DNA of 64,000 nucleotides from Paenibacillus kribbensis (GCF_002240415.1 NZ_CP020028.1:749501-813500), one strand, 5' to 3'. Positions 27,101-37,196 are shown, counted from the first letter of the stretch. The notes: generated by a model not told the origin, from the letters alone. Program-made: numbers and translations.

Positions 27101-27826
27101 ATGTTAATCCCATCTCCTCTGCGCTTTGAGAAAGTATCAGCTAAAAAAGTGAGTGATTTTATTAGAGAGCAGCTGGAAGAGGCTATTATTCTAAAAGAGT
27201 TGCTTAGCGAGGAGCAGCTGCCAACAGAGCGGGAACTCGCAGAGATATTTAATGCCAGCAGAATTACAGTTCGTGAGGCATTATCTCAATTGGAGTCCAA
27301 GGGACTCATTGAAAAGAGAGTAGGTGCCAAGGGAGGGACGTTTGTTCTTCCGGTGACAGCAAATTCTCATAAACGTACCCGGGCAGAAATCGCACAAGAT
27401 TGGGAGCATATGCTGAAGGTCTTTGAATATCGGATGATTGTGGAGCCTGAGGCTGCTTTTTTAGCGGCTGCGCGGATCACTGCGGATGAACTGGACTTGC
27501 TTCAGCATTATCTGGATCAGAGTATTGAAGCAGATTGTACCCGAGAATGGTTTCGGGCCCTGGACGTCAAGTTCCATTTAGCCATTGCCAAGGCATCGGG
27601 TAATCCACTTTGTGAAGCCGCTGTTAGGCAGATTCGGACTCAAATTAACCCGGCGCTGGATCTCATGCCCTATGATAACCAGATTCGGACGGTGAACTAC
27701 GATGTCCATACGGAAATCCTGAGTGCACTTCGGGCACGGGATGCTGAGAAGTCGCGGGAAATAATGAGACATCATATTGGACATTCCGCTGATGCCATTT
27801 ATGCAAGATTGGTTGCAAAAGGCTAG
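27101..27826 (+). CDS. GntR-family regulator, FadR subfamily (FCD domain)
   Basis: The ~241-residue regulator has an N-terminal GntR winged helix (LPTERELAEIFNASRITVRE, then LESKGLIEKR) and a C-terminal all-helical FCD ligand domain with typical His and Asp positions (FHLAIAKASGNP, HTEILSALRARD). An upstream ATG at 27083 is possible, but CGGAG is well spaced to 27101. It is the first gene of a cluster with an M20 amidohydrolase and a peptide ABC transporter. An amino acid, dipeptide or organic acid ligand is therefore likely. Confidence 0.88.
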   Translation: MLIPSPLRFEKVSAKKVSDFIREQLEEAIILKELLSEEQLPTERELAEIFNASRITVREALSQLESKGLIEKRVGAKGGTFVLPVTANSHKRTRAEIAQDWEHMLKVFEYRMIVEPEAAFLAAARITADELDLLQHYLDQSIEADCTREWFRALDVKFHLAIAKASGNPLCEAAVRQIRTQINPALDLMPYDNQIRTVNYDVHTEILSALRARDAEKSREIMRHHIGHSADAIYARLVAKG

Positions 27827-27874
27827 ACGGTGTCTTACGGAACAAAGAACACAATTTGCGGGGACGGTGAAAGC

Positions 27875-29074
27875 ATGAATGGTGAATGCACGAGCATACA
27901 TGAGCTCTTGGCTTTATCAAGACCGCTTCAAGAGCAATTGATTACATGGCGCAGGGATTTTCATCGCCATCCTGAAACGGGATATGAAGAGATTCGCACG
28001 TCCGGTATTGTAGCTGAGCACTTGCAAAGTCTGGGGTTGGAGGTAACCACACAGGTAGGTAAAACCGGGGTTGTGGGGCTGTTGCGTGGAAAAAGCCCGG
28101 GGCCTACCATCGGTCTCAGGGCAGATATGGATGCTTTACCGATTCAGGATGAAAAAACGGCTCCCTATCGTTCGCAGATTCCGGGAAAGGCACATTTATG
28201 CGGACATGATGCCCATACTGCGATACTGATGGGAACCGCGCAGTTACTGGCTACTTTGGAGAGACCTGAACGAGGCCATATCAAATTTGTCTTTCAACCG
28301 GCAGAAGAAGGTTTGGCCGGAGCCAAGGCCATGATAGATGACGGTGTGCTGGACAATCCCAAAGTAGATGCCATGGCAGGACTACATATGTTCCCGGGTC
28401 TGAGGACAGGAACACTTGGGGTCAGCAAAGGGGTAGCTTTTGCATCAGCAGATGGCTTAACCATTAAAATTTTAGGCAAAGGTGGTCATGCCGCCCGTCC
28501 GCATGAGGGGATAGACGCGATTGCCGTGTCGGCGCAGGTGATTGCTGCCCTGCAAAATATACCCAGCCGTCTGGTTGACCCGCTTGAGCCCATTGTCATT
28601 ACGATTGGCAAAATTAGTGGCGGCTACATGGGGGCTGCCATTGCACCGGAAGTAGAAATGATCGGCACCGTTCGAACTCTATCTGCGGAGCTGCGCAGCC
28701 GAATGCCTGAACTGATCGAGCAGGTGGTCCGTGGGGTGTGTGAATCGTTTGGGGCCGGATATGAATTAAATTATCAGCATGGCTACCCGGTTGTGCAGAA
28801 CGACCCGGATATGGTCGACCTGATGACAGAAACGAGTGAGCTGCTGTTTGGCTCCAGAGAGTGGGAATACATCAAACCGTCAACAGGCGGGGAGGATTTC
28901 GCTTTTTATTGTGAGCAGGTTCCCGGCGTGTTCTTCCGGCTGGGGTCCGGGAGAGGAGATGAGGAAACAAGCTATCCATTACATCATCCCAAGTTTGATT
29001 TGGACGAATCGGTACTGCCTTATGGCGTAGCCATGATGTCGGCTATAGCGCTGAATTTTTTGAAGAAGCAATAA
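27875..29074 (+). CDS. M20 family amidohydrolase/peptidase
   Basis: This zinc hydrolase of the aminoacylase-1/carboxypeptidase group (M20D) has WRRDFHRHPETGYEE at the start, GLRADMDALPIQDE, then LCGHDAHTA and PAEEGLAGA with metal-binding His, Asp and Glu. A dimerisation domain lies near residues 190-300. Such enzymes hydrolyse N-acyl amino acids, hippurate-like amides or dipeptides. The frame opens at GTG 27830, just after the GntR stop, but family alignment and codon favour the ATG at 27875 (399 residues). It sits between regulator and transporter, so it probably processes the imported compound. Confidence 0.88.
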   Translation: MNGECTSIHELLALSRPLQEQLITWRRDFHRHPETGYEEIRTSGIVAEHLQSLGLEVTTQVGKTGVVGLLRGKSPGPTIGLRADMDALPIQDEKTAPYRSQIPGKAHLCGHDAHTAILMGTAQLLATLERPERGHIKFVFQPAEEGLAGAKAMIDDGVLDNPKVDAMAGLHMFPGLRTGTLGVSKGVAFASADGLTIKILGKGGHAARPHEGIDAIAVSAQVIAALQNIPSRLVDPLEPIVITIGKISGGYMGAAIAPEVEMIGTVRTLSAELRSRMPELIEQVVRGVCESFGAGYELNYQHGYPVVQNDPDMVDLMTETSELLFGSREWEYIKPSTGGEDFAFYCEQVPGVFFRLGSGRGDEETSYPLHHPKFDLDESVLPYGVAMMSAIALNFLKKQ

Positions 29075-29139
29075 AGTTTGAGACGCTAGAGAAACAGCTG
29101 TGTGGCAAAATACAACGTTAATGGACTGGAGTGGACAAA

Positions 29140-30693
29140 ATGAACAGACACAAGTGGTTTACAGGCGGGATCACATTACTGATTGCAGCGATTATTCTGG
29201 CAGGCTGCGGTGCTCCATCCACAGGCGGCAGCAAAGATAGTGCAGCATCGACATCGACTGACAGTAAAGTGCTGACGATTGCGAATGCTACGGATATTGA
29301 GAGTTTTGATCCACATAACAATAACAATACGGCGAGTGAAGCCGTTCTGGTTAACGTATTTGACTACTTGCTGAAAAATGATAGTCAGCAGAAGAAAGTA
29401 CCTGGGCTCGCTACTTCCTGGGAAAAAGTAAATGATACAACTTGGCGTTTTCACTTGCGCGAAGGGGTTACCTTCCATAACGGGGATCCATTCACGGCGG
29501 AAGATGTGAAGTACACGATAGAAAGAGTGGCAAAGGATAACACGCTCAAACAAAATTCCTATTTTAAAAACATTAAAGAAGTAAAAGTGGTGGATGAACA
29601 TACAGCAGACATCATCACGGACGGACCGGACCCGCTGCTGCTGAATCGTTTGTCCAAAATGGGAGCAGGGATATTACCTTCCAAGTATATTGAGAAAAAT
29701 GGGATCGAGGCATTCCTTAAAAATCCAATCGGTACAGGCCCTTATAAATTTAGTCAATGGATTAAGGATGACCGGGTGGTACTCGTTAAAAATGATAAAT
29801 ATTATGAAGGTCAGCCGAAATGGGATCAGGTTGTTTTTCGCTCCATTCCAGAAGCCTCTACGCGTGTGTCTGAACTACTCGCAGGCTCGGTTGACATTGC
29901 TTCCGGCATTCCGTCCACCGATGTAGCACGTATTCAAGGCGAAGACGGTAAAAAAATCGTCAAGGCACCGATTCAGCGAGTGCTGCAATTGATTTTGCGT
30001 CAAAGCCAAGGAAGTGTTACGGCTAACCCGAAAGTGAGAGAGGCGATAGACCTTGCAATCGATAAAAAGGGGATCGTGGACAGCATTGCAGGCGGTGCCG
30101 GGATCGTAACTCGCACTTCTGTTACGCCGGGCAACTTTGGTGCCGATCCTTCCCTGTATGAGAAGACCTTATATGATCCGGCTAAAGCCAAAGAACTGCT
30201 GCAGCAAGCCGGTTATGCTGGCGCAGGCCCGGAATTAACCTTGTCGGTATCCTCAATATACAAGGAGTATGCTGAGGTTGTAGCCGCCATGTTAAATAAA
30301 GAAGGTTTCAAAATTAAGCTGGACGTGCTGGAGCCAAGTGCTTTCAGTGAGCGTTACAGTTCCAAATCGTTCAAGGAAATGTTTATGATCGGCATTGGTA
30401 ATTCCCTGTTCGATGCTTCCAATAACTATAATCGTTACCTGCTGGAAGAGGCTAAAGGCGAAACGGATTATAACAATCCAAAGGTAGAGAAGCTGCTGCA
30501 GCATGCTCTGACAAATCTGGATACAGCCTCGCGTGAAAAAGAGTATCAGCAAGTGCAACAGATTTTGGCTGAAGACCGTCCGGCCGTCTACCTGTTCCAA
30601 ATGGAAGGGATTTATGGCACTGGTAACGGCGTGAATTTCCAGCCGAGAAGTGATGAAATGTTCTATGCAGAGGATATTGCATCTGCAAAATAA
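29140..30693 (+). CDS. ABC transporter substrate-binding lipoprotein, peptide type (SBP family 5)
   Basis: This 517-residue extracellular lipoprotein has signal peptide MNRHKWFTGGITLLIAAIIL followed by lipobox LAGC with Cys23. The mature part has the DppA/OppA fold (WRFHLREGVTFHNGDPFTAEDV, IGTGPYKF). GTG 29131 is in frame, but GGAG is spaced for ATG 29140. It binds di- or oligopeptides, or a related compound, and hands them to the permeases encoded downstream. Confidence 0.92.
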   Translation: MNRHKWFTGGITLLIAAIILAGCGAPSTGGSKDSAASTSTDSKVLTIANATDIESFDPHNNNNTASEAVLVNVFDYLLKNDSQQKKVPGLATSWEKVNDTTWRFHLREGVTFHNGDPFTAEDVKYTIERVAKDNTLKQNSYFKNIKEVKVVDEHTADIITDGPDPLLLNRLSKMGAGILPSKYIEKNGIEAFLKNPIGTGPYKFSQWIKDDRVVLVKNDKYYEGQPKWDQVVFRSIPEASTRVSELLAGSVDIASGIPSTDVARIQGEDGKKIVKAPIQRVLQLILRQSQGSVTANPKVREAIDLAIDKKGIVDSIAGGAGIVTRTSVTPGNFGADPSLYEKTLYDPAKAKELLQQAGYAGAGPELTLSVSSIYKEYAEVVAAMLNKEGFKIKLDVLEPSAFSERYSSKSFKEMFMIGIGNSLFDASNNYNRYLLEEAKGETDYNNPKVEKLLQHALTNLDTASREKEYQQVQQILAEDRPAVYLFQMEGIYGTGNGVNFQPRSDEMFYAEDIASAK

Positions 30694-30705
30694 AACGAGA
30701 AGTGA

Positions 30706-30745
30706 ACGGGCGGGGACCTCAATGCAGGTTCCTGCCCGTCCTTTT
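30706..30745 (+). terminator. attenuator-like hairpin between binding protein and permease genes
   Basis: ACGGGCGGGGACCT (30706-30719) pairs with AGGTTCCTGCCCGT (30726-30739) using G-U pairs, followed by CCTTTTAA. The short T run suggests partial termination, giving more binding protein than permease. Confidence 0.6.
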
Positions 30746-30777
30746 AAAAAAAGCCTGCTGGTTACGGAGGTGACGGA

Positions 30778-31695
30778 TTGAAAACTTATATCGCCAAATC
30801 GCTGCTGCAGGTGATTCCTGTACTGCTGATTGTCTCTCTGATTGTATTCATCCTGGTGAGGGTAACCGGCGACCCAGTAGCCCTTATGCTGCCGGAGACC
30901 GCTACAGCCGAGGATCGTGCAGTATTGACACAAGCGCTCGGACTGGATCAGCCATTATATACGCAATACATTAAATTTATTGGCAGTGCCTTACAGGGCG
31001 ATTTTGGCACCTCGTTTCGCTATGGTGAATCGGCTTTGCCCTTAGTGCTGGAACGGCTGCCTGCCAGCTTTGAATTGGCAGTAGCCGCCATGATTTTTGC
31101 GGTCATCATCGCAGTGCCACTGGGCGTCATCTCGGCAGTTAAGCGGAATACCTTTATGGATTTAATCATTTCCAGTTTGTCTGTCGTCGGCAAGGCCATG
31201 CCTAACTTTTGGATGGGGATTATGCTCATTTTGTTATTCTCCGTCATGTTGGGGATGCTTCCCGTGTCTGGCCGGGGCGGGATGGAGCATTTAATACTTC
31301 CAGCCTTTACGCTGGGTGTCGGTCTTTCTGCACAAATGACCCGACTCATTCGCTCCAGTATGCTGGATATTTTGAATCAGGACTATATACGGACAGCACG
31401 AAGTAAAGGGATTTTTGAGATTGTAGTGATCGGAAAACACGCTTTTCGCAATGGATTAATTCCGGTTGTCACCATCATGAGCTTGCAATTTACAAGCTTG
31501 ATCGGCGGAACACTGATTACCGAGACGGTATTTGCATGGCCGGGCTTGGGGCAGTTGCTTGTTGTCGCAGTGAATACACACGACATGGCTATTGTTCAGG
31601 CCGCTGTATTTGTGATCGCCTTGATTGTCGTCATCAGCAATATTTTAACGGATATCGTTTATCGATTGCTTGATCCCAGAATTAAATACAACTAG
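30778..31695 (+). CDS. peptide ABC transporter permease, DppB type
   Basis: This 305-residue membrane protein has six segments and starts at TTG 30778 behind GGAGGTGA. QALGLDQPLYTQYIKF and GDFGTSFRYG are typical of DppB/OppB. The ATPase-coupling loop DYIRTARSKGIFEIVVIGKH is present, as is the end motif DIVYRLLDPRIKY. It forms the channel with the next gene product. Confidence 0.93.
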   Translation: MKTYIAKSLLQVIPVLLIVSLIVFILVRVTGDPVALMLPETATAEDRAVLTQALGLDQPLYTQYIKFIGSALQGDFGTSFRYGESALPLVLERLPASFELAVAAMIFAVIIAVPLGVISAVKRNTFMDLIISSLSVVGKAMPNFWMGIMLILLFSVMLGMLPVSGRGGMEHLILPAFTLGVGLSAQMTRLIRSSMLDILNQDYIRTARSKGIFEIVVIGKHAFRNGLIPVVTIMSLQFTSLIGGTLITETVFAWPGLGQLLVVAVNTHDMAIVQAAVFVIALIVVISNILTDIVYRLLDPRIKYN

Positions 31696-31712
31696 AGAGA
31701 GGAGGAGAAGAT

Positions 31713-32642
31713 GTGGCAGGCATCAATCCTATACAAGCCCTTGGCTCGGACCCGGACAACCCAAAGCAAACCCTTCGGCTGTCAGCTATTGGGCGCGTGT
31801 GGAAGCAACTGTTACGAAGTAAAACCGGAACGGTCGGTGCGGTACTGATACTGCTCGTTAGCTTAACAGCTCTATTTGCACCTCTTTTGGCCACTCACAA
31901 TCCTGCGGATATTGACCCGCTTAACCGACTGAAACCACCCATATGGCTGGCAGGTGGAGTGTCAGAGCATTGGCTTGGTACAGATAATCTGGGGCGGGAT
32001 ATGTGGAGCCGTATCGTGTACGGGGCCAGAGTTTCGCTTATCGTCGGTATCGGTGCAGTTCTGGTCTCAGGCACGATTGGCGCGATCCTCGGACTTCTTG
32101 CCGGTTTTTATGGCAAATGGGTGGATGCCGTGATTATGAGAGTTGCCGATGCATTTTTGGCTATTCCGGCCATTCTGCTGATGCTGGTCGTCTTGGCCGT
32201 GGTAGGGCCTGGCATGACTACACTTATTTTTGTTATTGGCGTTACGAATTGGGTTGCTTATACAAGGGTGGTCCGGGGCGAGGTATTGAGTATCAAGGAA
32301 CGGGACTTCGTCAAGGCAGCCAAGGCGATTGGCTCCAAAAATAGCAGGATTCTGTTGAAGCACATTTTACCCAATGTCCTGTCTTCGTTCATTGTGATTT
32401 CCGGCATGAATGTGGCGACAACGATTATTATGGAAGCTTCGCTTAGTTTTCTCGGATTGGGGATCACACCACCGGCCGTGTCCTGGGGCGGTATGCTGAG
32501 CGATGGCAGACAATATGTAGCTACAAGCTGGTGGGTGGCAACGTTTCCCGGTCTGGCGATTACCATCACGGTCCTGGGCGTTATTTTCCTCGGTGACTGG
32601 CTTCGCGACGTGTTAGATCCCCACATGAAGGCGAAAGAATAA
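31713..32642 (+). CDS. peptide ABC transporter permease, DppC type
   Basis: This 309-residue permease of the DppC/OppC type has an N-terminal OppC domain with one membrane helix, then LGTDNLGRDMWSRIVYGARV and five further segments. The EAA loop includes DFVKAAKAIGSKN. The end LGDWLRDVLDPHMK is diagnostic. It starts at GTG 31713 behind GAGGAGGAG, 17 bp after DppB. Confidence 0.93.
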   Translation: MAGINPIQALGSDPDNPKQTLRLSAIGRVWKQLLRSKTGTVGAVLILLVSLTALFAPLLATHNPADIDPLNRLKPPIWLAGGVSEHWLGTDNLGRDMWSRIVYGARVSLIVGIGAVLVSGTIGAILGLLAGFYGKWVDAVIMRVADAFLAIPAILLMLVVLAVVGPGMTTLIFVIGVTNWVAYTRVVRGEVLSIKERDFVKAAKAIGSKNSRILLKHILPNVLSSFIVISGMNVATTIIMEASLSFLGLGITPPAVSWGGMLSDGRQYVATSWWVATFPGLAITITVLGVIFLGDWLRDVLDPHMKAKE

Positions 32643-32661
32643 CAGAGGGGGGGCGGAAAAG

Positions 32662-33639
32662 ATGTCCACAAAACTGCTTGAAGTGAACCAATTGAAAACC
32701 TACTTTAAAACAGAGGATGGAATGGTTCCCTCGGTCAACGGTGTCAGCTTCACTGTGAACCCGGGCGAAACCTTAGCGATTGTTGGAGAGTCCGGTTCCG
32801 GTAAAAGTGTAACCTCCTTGTCTATTATGGGCTTAGTCGCTGCACCAGGAAAAGTTGTGGGCGGGGAGATTTTGCTGGAAGGTCGGGATTTACTCCAATT
32901 GTCCAAGGGAGAAATGCGTAAATATCGGGGAAACGAGATATCCATGATTTTTCAGGAGCCGATGAACTCGCTGAATCCGGTATTTACGATTGGCAATCAG
33001 ATCAGTGAGGTGATTCGGCAGCATCAAAAGTTGAGCAAAGCGGAGGCGCGGGAGAAAAGTATTGAGATGCTGGAGAGGGTAGGCATACCTGGTGCTTCGA
33101 AGGTTGTGGGTTATTTCCCGCATCAGTTGTCCGGTGGTATGCGTCAGCGGGTGATGATCGCTATGGCCTTGGCCTGCCGTCCGAAACTGCTGATTGCCGA
33201 TGAACCGACGACGGCACTGGACGTTACGATTCAGGCTCAAATTTTGAATTTAATCCACAGGCTAAGCAAGGAAGAGAACACAGGTATCATTCTGATCACC
33301 CATGATTTAGGTGTGGTCGCGGAAATGGCCGATCGGGTGGTTGTGATGTATGCCGGTGAAGTGGTCGAGGAAGCAAACGTATTTGATTTGTTTGAAAAGC
33401 CGGGTCACCCTTATACAATCGGGCTGCTAGGATCACTCCCCAAGCTTACAGAACAGAGAGAATGGCTGGATTCCATTCCCGGCACCGTTCCTAATATGAT
33501 GCAGATGCCGAGTGGATGTCCATTTCATCCCCGTTGCCCTTACGCCCAGGAACAGTGCACCCAGGTTCATCCTGAAATACAGGCCAAGGACCAAGGACAC
33601 TATGTCAGATGTTTGCGGATGGAGGAGGTGTCGGTATGA
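32662..33639 (+). CDS. peptide ABC transporter ATP-binding protein, DppD type
   Basis: This 325-residue ATPase has Walker A GESGSGKS, signature LSGGMRQR, Walker B LLIADEPTTALD and switch His in LITHDLG. The C-terminal oligopeptide-transporter domain contains a cysteine cluster (GCPFHPRCPYAQEQC) that can bind an iron-sulphur centre in this subfamily. Its stop overlaps the next start. Confidence 0.94.
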   Translation: MSTKLLEVNQLKTYFKTEDGMVPSVNGVSFTVNPGETLAIVGESGSGKSVTSLSIMGLVAAPGKVVGGEILLEGRDLLQLSKGEMRKYRGNEISMIFQEPMNSLNPVFTIGNQISEVIRQHQKLSKAEAREKSIEMLERVGIPGASKVVGYFPHQLSGGMRQRVMIAMALACRPKLLIADEPTTALDVTIQAQILNLIHRLSKEENTGIILITHDLGVVAEMADRVVVMYAGEVVEEANVFDLFEKPGHPYTIGLLGSLPKLTEQREWLDSIPGTVPNMMQMPSGCPFHPRCPYAQEQCTQVHPEIQAKDQGHYVRCLRMEEVSV

Positions 33640-34640
33640 GTGAGACAGCACAGGGTACACCGCTTCTTGAGGTGAATGGACTCAAAAAATATTATCCGAT
33701 GAAAAAGGGCTGGTTCTCCCAAAAAAGTGGTTATGTGCGGGCGGTTGATGATTTGAGTTTTAAGGTTATGCCTGGCGAAACTTTGGGTATTGTAGGGGAA
33801 TCAGGTTGCGGCAAATCAACAACGGGACAAATGATTACACAACTGCTGGAGCCTACGGCAGGCGAAATCCGTTTTCAAGGGCAAAGCCTGTCTGATTTAA
33901 CGGACGAAGAGGTCCGCAAAGTCAGACGAGATTTGCAATTTGTATTTCAAGATCCGTACTCTTCTTTGAACCCAAGAATGAAGGTCTTTGATATCGTCGC
34001 TGAACCGCTGCAAGTACACGGGATTGCTAAAGGGAAAGAGCTTAAAGCCGAAGTTTTCCGACTGCTGCAGACGGTAGGACTAGGCGCTCATCTGGCAGAT
34101 CGGCATCCCCATGAATTTAGTGGCGGACAGCGGCAACGGATCGGCATAGCCAGGGCACTTGCCATGAAGCCGAAGCTCATTGTTTGCGATGAACCTGTAT
34201 CCGCGCTGGATGTGTCGATTCAGGCTCAGATTTTGAATTTGTTAAAAGAGCTACAGCAGCAGTTCGAGCTCACTTACATTTTTATCGCTCATGGCCTGCC
34301 TTCTGTCAAGCATATCAGCGATCGCATCGCGGTGATGTACTTGGGTAAAATCGTGGAGCTTGCGGATCGTGATGAGTTGTTTGCGCGGCCACAGCATCCG
34401 TACACCAAAGCACTGCTTGACGCAGTACCCGTCCCTGATCCGAGGCTGCGCAAGGAGCGAATCACATTGACAGGTGAAATCCCCAATCCGGCCAATCCGC
34501 CTTTGGGCTGTACTTTTCACACGCGTTGCCCATACGCACAAGAGATATGCCGCGGGCAGAGCCCGCTGCTCGAAGAGCATACGCCAGGGCATGTTGCAGC
34601 CTGTCATTTTCCTCTGCAAAAGCAGATGGCTCACGAATAG
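33636..34640 (+). CDS. peptide ABC transporter ATP-binding protein, DppF type
   Basis: This ATPase has about 334 residues, with Walker [10 protein letters not shown], signature FSGGQRQR, Walker [13 protein letters not shown] and the C-terminal Cys cluster [15 protein letters not shown]. The ATG at 33636 overlaps the previous stop (ATGA) and follows GGAGGAGG. A longer frame from 33609 is an artefact. The switch position reads [11 protein letters not shown] where FISHDLSVV is usual, so Asp of the H-loop region is replaced by Gly. Other motifs are intact. Confidence 0.93.
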   Translation: MSETAQGTPLLEVNGLKKYYPMKKGWFSQKSGYVRAVDDLSFKVMPGETLGIVGESGCGKSTTGQMITQLLEPTAGEIRFQGQSLSDLTDEEVRKVRRDLQFVFQDPYSSLNPRMKVFDIVAEPLQVHGIAKGKELKAEVFRLLQTVGLGAHLADRHPHEFSGGQRQRIGIARALAMKPKLIVCDEPVSALDVSIQAQILNLLKELQQQFELTYIFIAHGLPSVKHISDRIAVMYLGKIVELADRDELFARPQHPYTKALLDAVPVPDPRLRKERITLTGEIPNPANPPLGCTFHTRCPYAQEICRGQSPLLEEHTPGHVAACHFPLQKQMAHE

Positions 34641-34710
34641 ATACACCTTTGGCGGTATGCTTGGGCAGTGTGTTCGGCAGTATGATGTAACGGAAAAGGG
34701 AGGGCTACTC

Positions 34711-36735
34711 TTGAATAAACGACCAATTGTACCGGAGGATTTGTACGGATATCAGTGGATCAGTGATCCGGCAATAAGCCCCGATGGAACGATTGCCTAC
34801 GTCAACAAAAGTATAGATCGTTCAAAGAATGACTACCAGACGCACATCCGTGTCGTATCGCTTCATGGAAAGGAAGACAAGCCGTTGACCCATGGAAACA
34901 AGGATTCGTCTCCTGCCTGGTCACCTGACGGTTCGCAGCTTGCTTTTTTACGTGTGGCGAATGGAAGCAAGCAGCTATGGACGATTCCGGCTGAAGGTGG
35001 AGAGGGACAGCGGCTGACGGGGGTGAAGCGTGGAGTAAGTGCATTCGTCTGGTCGCCAGATGGGCAGTATATTGTATTCACAAGTATGGTTAGCATTAAC
35101 GCCGAGCGGGAAGCCATGGAGCTTGAGGAATATACCAAGCAATCCGGTGAGCGGGGACGTATCGTGGATCGTACCACTCCCAAAGCCGAAGGATCGGGCT
35201 GGTGGAACGGTCTGTTTAGTCATTTATTTGTATTGGAGCTTGAAAACGGCCGGGTAACTCCAATAACCTCGGGACCTTGGAATGCTGCTTATCCGGTATG
35301 GTCCACGGACAGCAAGCGGATTTCCTTTTTGTCCAAACGTGTAGAAGACGACAAGCTGGATGCAGATCTTCTTTCATACGCGGATGTTTATACGGTTGAT
35401 TACAACGGCAGCAATCTGGTGAAGGCTACGGATTCCAGCTTGGCGATCAGCCAATTTTCGTATGCACCGGATGGCAAATCATTGACTCTGATCGCCAGCG
35501 ATCGCATCTATGGCAGCGGTAGCCAGAATCGCCTGTATACCGTGCCTGTGACGGGAGGAGCGCCTCAGCTATTGTTTCCTGAGTTGGATATGCAAATTGG
35601 CAACTTTGCCCTAAGTGATATGAAATCCTTTGGTCCGTCTCCATCTCCGGTATATGCTCCTGCGAGGTTAAAGCCAGAAATGTATGTGCTCGGGACGTTA
35701 CAGGGAGCTGTCCATGTATACCGGTTCACTGCGGACGGCAGTGTTCAGGCAGTGACTGCGGGAAGCGATAGAGATGTCTATCAGTACACGTTGTCTGCTG
35801 ATGGTCGCTATCTGATTTTTGCAGCACTTGATGTGAATAGACCTGGAGAGCTGTATCAAATGAATCTGGAGACAGGGGAAGAGAAGCGGCTCACGCACCA
35901 TAACGACGATTACATGGCCTCCCTGGAAGTAAGTATGCCGGAAGTGTTTTGGTTTGAGGCTTCGGATGGCTTCAAGGTACAGGGGTGGATCTTCAAACCT
36001 TCTGGACTCGGTCCCGGAGAACGGGTTCCTTTGATTTTACAAATTCACGGGGGACCTCATGCAATGTATACCAGTACATATAGCCATGAGATGCAGACGC
36101 TCCTTGCACAGGGGTATGCCGTGCTGATGACCAATCCACGTGGCAGCTTCGGTTATGGTCAGGATTTTGCCCAAGCCTGTCGGGGGGATTTTGGAGGAGG
36201 AGATTATCGCGATGTGCTGGACGCCCTGGATTTTGCACTAAAACAGTTTGATTTTATAGATGCAACCCGGCTCGGCGTGGCTGGAGGCAGCTATGGCGGC
36301 TTGATGACCAACTGGATTATTTCCCACACCAACCGATTCCGTGCCGCCGTTACGCAGCGCTGCATCTCTAATTGGCTATCCTTCTATGGCTTGAGCGATA
36401 TCGGGATTTCCTATACAGAGGGAATTGTCGGGGCCAATCCGTGGGAAGATCCTGAGCTGCTCTGGTCCAAGTCCCCACTGGCACATGTAAATTACATCGA
36501 AACTCCGCTGCTGATTTTACATGGCGAGGAAGACCTGCGCTGTCCTGTTGGACAAGGGGATGAGTTATATACAGCCCTGAAGCGGCTGGGTAAAACAACA
36601 CGACTCATTCGCTATCCCGGGTCCAATCATTCTTTGCTGAAAAGCGGCAAACCGTCCCTTCGTGTAGACAACTTTGAGCAAGTGATCGCCTGGTTTAACT
36701 CCTACTTGAGCAAAGGAGCTGACTCCGATGAGTAA
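34711..36735 (+). CDS. S9-family prolyl oligopeptidase-like peptidase
   Basis: The ~674-residue cytosolic serine peptidase has an N-terminal beta-propeller of WD40/TolB-like repeats (PAWSPDGSQLAF, FVWSPDGQYIVF, YPVWSTDSKRISF) and a C-terminal alpha/beta hydrolase domain. GGSYGGLMTNW carries the nucleophile Ser, LHGEEDLRCP the Asp and GSNHSLL the His. The frame runs back to 34474 across the end of the ATPase gene, but TTG 34711 behind GGGAGGG is the credible start. It would cleave peptides delivered by the adjacent transporter. Confidence 0.9.
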   Translation: MNKRPIVPEDLYGYQWISDPAISPDGTIAYVNKSIDRSKNDYQTHIRVVSLHGKEDKPLTHGNKDSSPAWSPDGSQLAFLRVANGSKQLWTIPAEGGEGQRLTGVKRGVSAFVWSPDGQYIVFTSMVSINAEREAMELEEYTKQSGERGRIVDRTTPKAEGSGWWNGLFSHLFVLELENGRVTPITSGPWNAAYPVWSTDSKRISFLSKRVEDDKLDADLLSYADVYTVDYNGSNLVKATDSSLAISQFSYAPDGKSLTLIASDRIYGSGSQNRLYTVPVTGGAPQLLFPELDMQIGNFALSDMKSFGPSPSPVYAPARLKPEMYVLGTLQGAVHVYRFTADGSVQAVTAGSDRDVYQYTLSADGRYLIFAALDVNRPGELYQMNLETGEEKRLTHHNDDYMASLEVSMPEVFWFEASDGFKVQGWIFKPSGLGPGERVPLILQIHGGPHAMYTSTYSHEMQTLLAQGYAVLMTNPRGSFGYGQDFAQACRGDFGGGDYRDVLDALDFALKQFDFIDATRLGVAGGSYGGLMTNWIISHTNRFRAAVTQRCISNWLSFYGLSDIGISYTEGIVGANPWEDPELLWSKSPLAHVNYIETPLLILHGEEDLRCPVGQGDELYTALKRLGKTTRLIRYPGSNHSLLKSGKPSLRVDNFEQVIAWFNSYLSKGADSDE

Positions 36736-37189
36736 AGTACAATTGTCGATTCCGGTTGCCTTGCTGATCGAGAACTTACGTTCAAGCGGTGAGCCGACAG
36801 ACGTCATCATTGAGTGTATAAAGCAGCGGGATTTTTCTCCTTTGCTTGGCAAAGTTAAAGAAAGAACAATGGACTTTGAAGAACGTTGTCAAACGGCAGA
36901 AGACATAGGGGACGAGTGGGAAGAAGCGCTTCACAGTGGTTATGAATTTAAGTTTTTACACATCAATGGACTGAAAAGGCTGCTTTATTTCCGTTTTGAT
37001 CGAGCCATAGATCGCGATTATGGGCAGGATGGAATCACATTAAAGAATCTGCATCTCGATCCTGGTGAAATCGATACCTTGCAGGGGCTTATTGGCAGAC
37101 AGTGGCAGGTGATTGAGGAGGATCATGAAGTAGGCAGCATGCAGAGGGTCGTAAGTATTAAGCTTTTATACCGAAATGAAGATGATTGA
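36728..37189 (+). CDS. unknown 153-residue protein coupled to the S9 peptidase
   Basis: I do not recognise a family. The protein is acidic and soluble, with no signal peptide. A helical first half (LPVALLIENL-like, then ERCQTAEDIGDEWEEAL) is followed by a part rich in beta residues (YEFKFLHINGLKRLLYFRF, then WQVIEEDHEVGS). It starts 8 bp inside the S9 gene behind AAGGAG, so the two are translationally coupled, and a terminator follows. It could be a regulator or partner of the peptidase; that is inference from position. Confidence 0.75.
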   Translation: MSKVQLSIPVALLIENLRSSGEPTDVIIECIKQRDFSPLLGKVKERTMDFEERCQTAEDIGDEWEEALHSGYEFKFLHINGLKRLLYFRFDRAIDRDYGQDGITLKNLHLDPGEIDTLQGLIGRQWQVIEEDHEVGSMQRVVSIKLLYRNEDD

Positions 37190-37196
37190 AAAAGAT

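Noticed and set aside
34474..34710. N-terminal extension of the S9 peptidase
   Set aside because: It overlaps the DppF-type ATPase gene in another frame. TTG 34711 has a strong ribosome site and fits family length.
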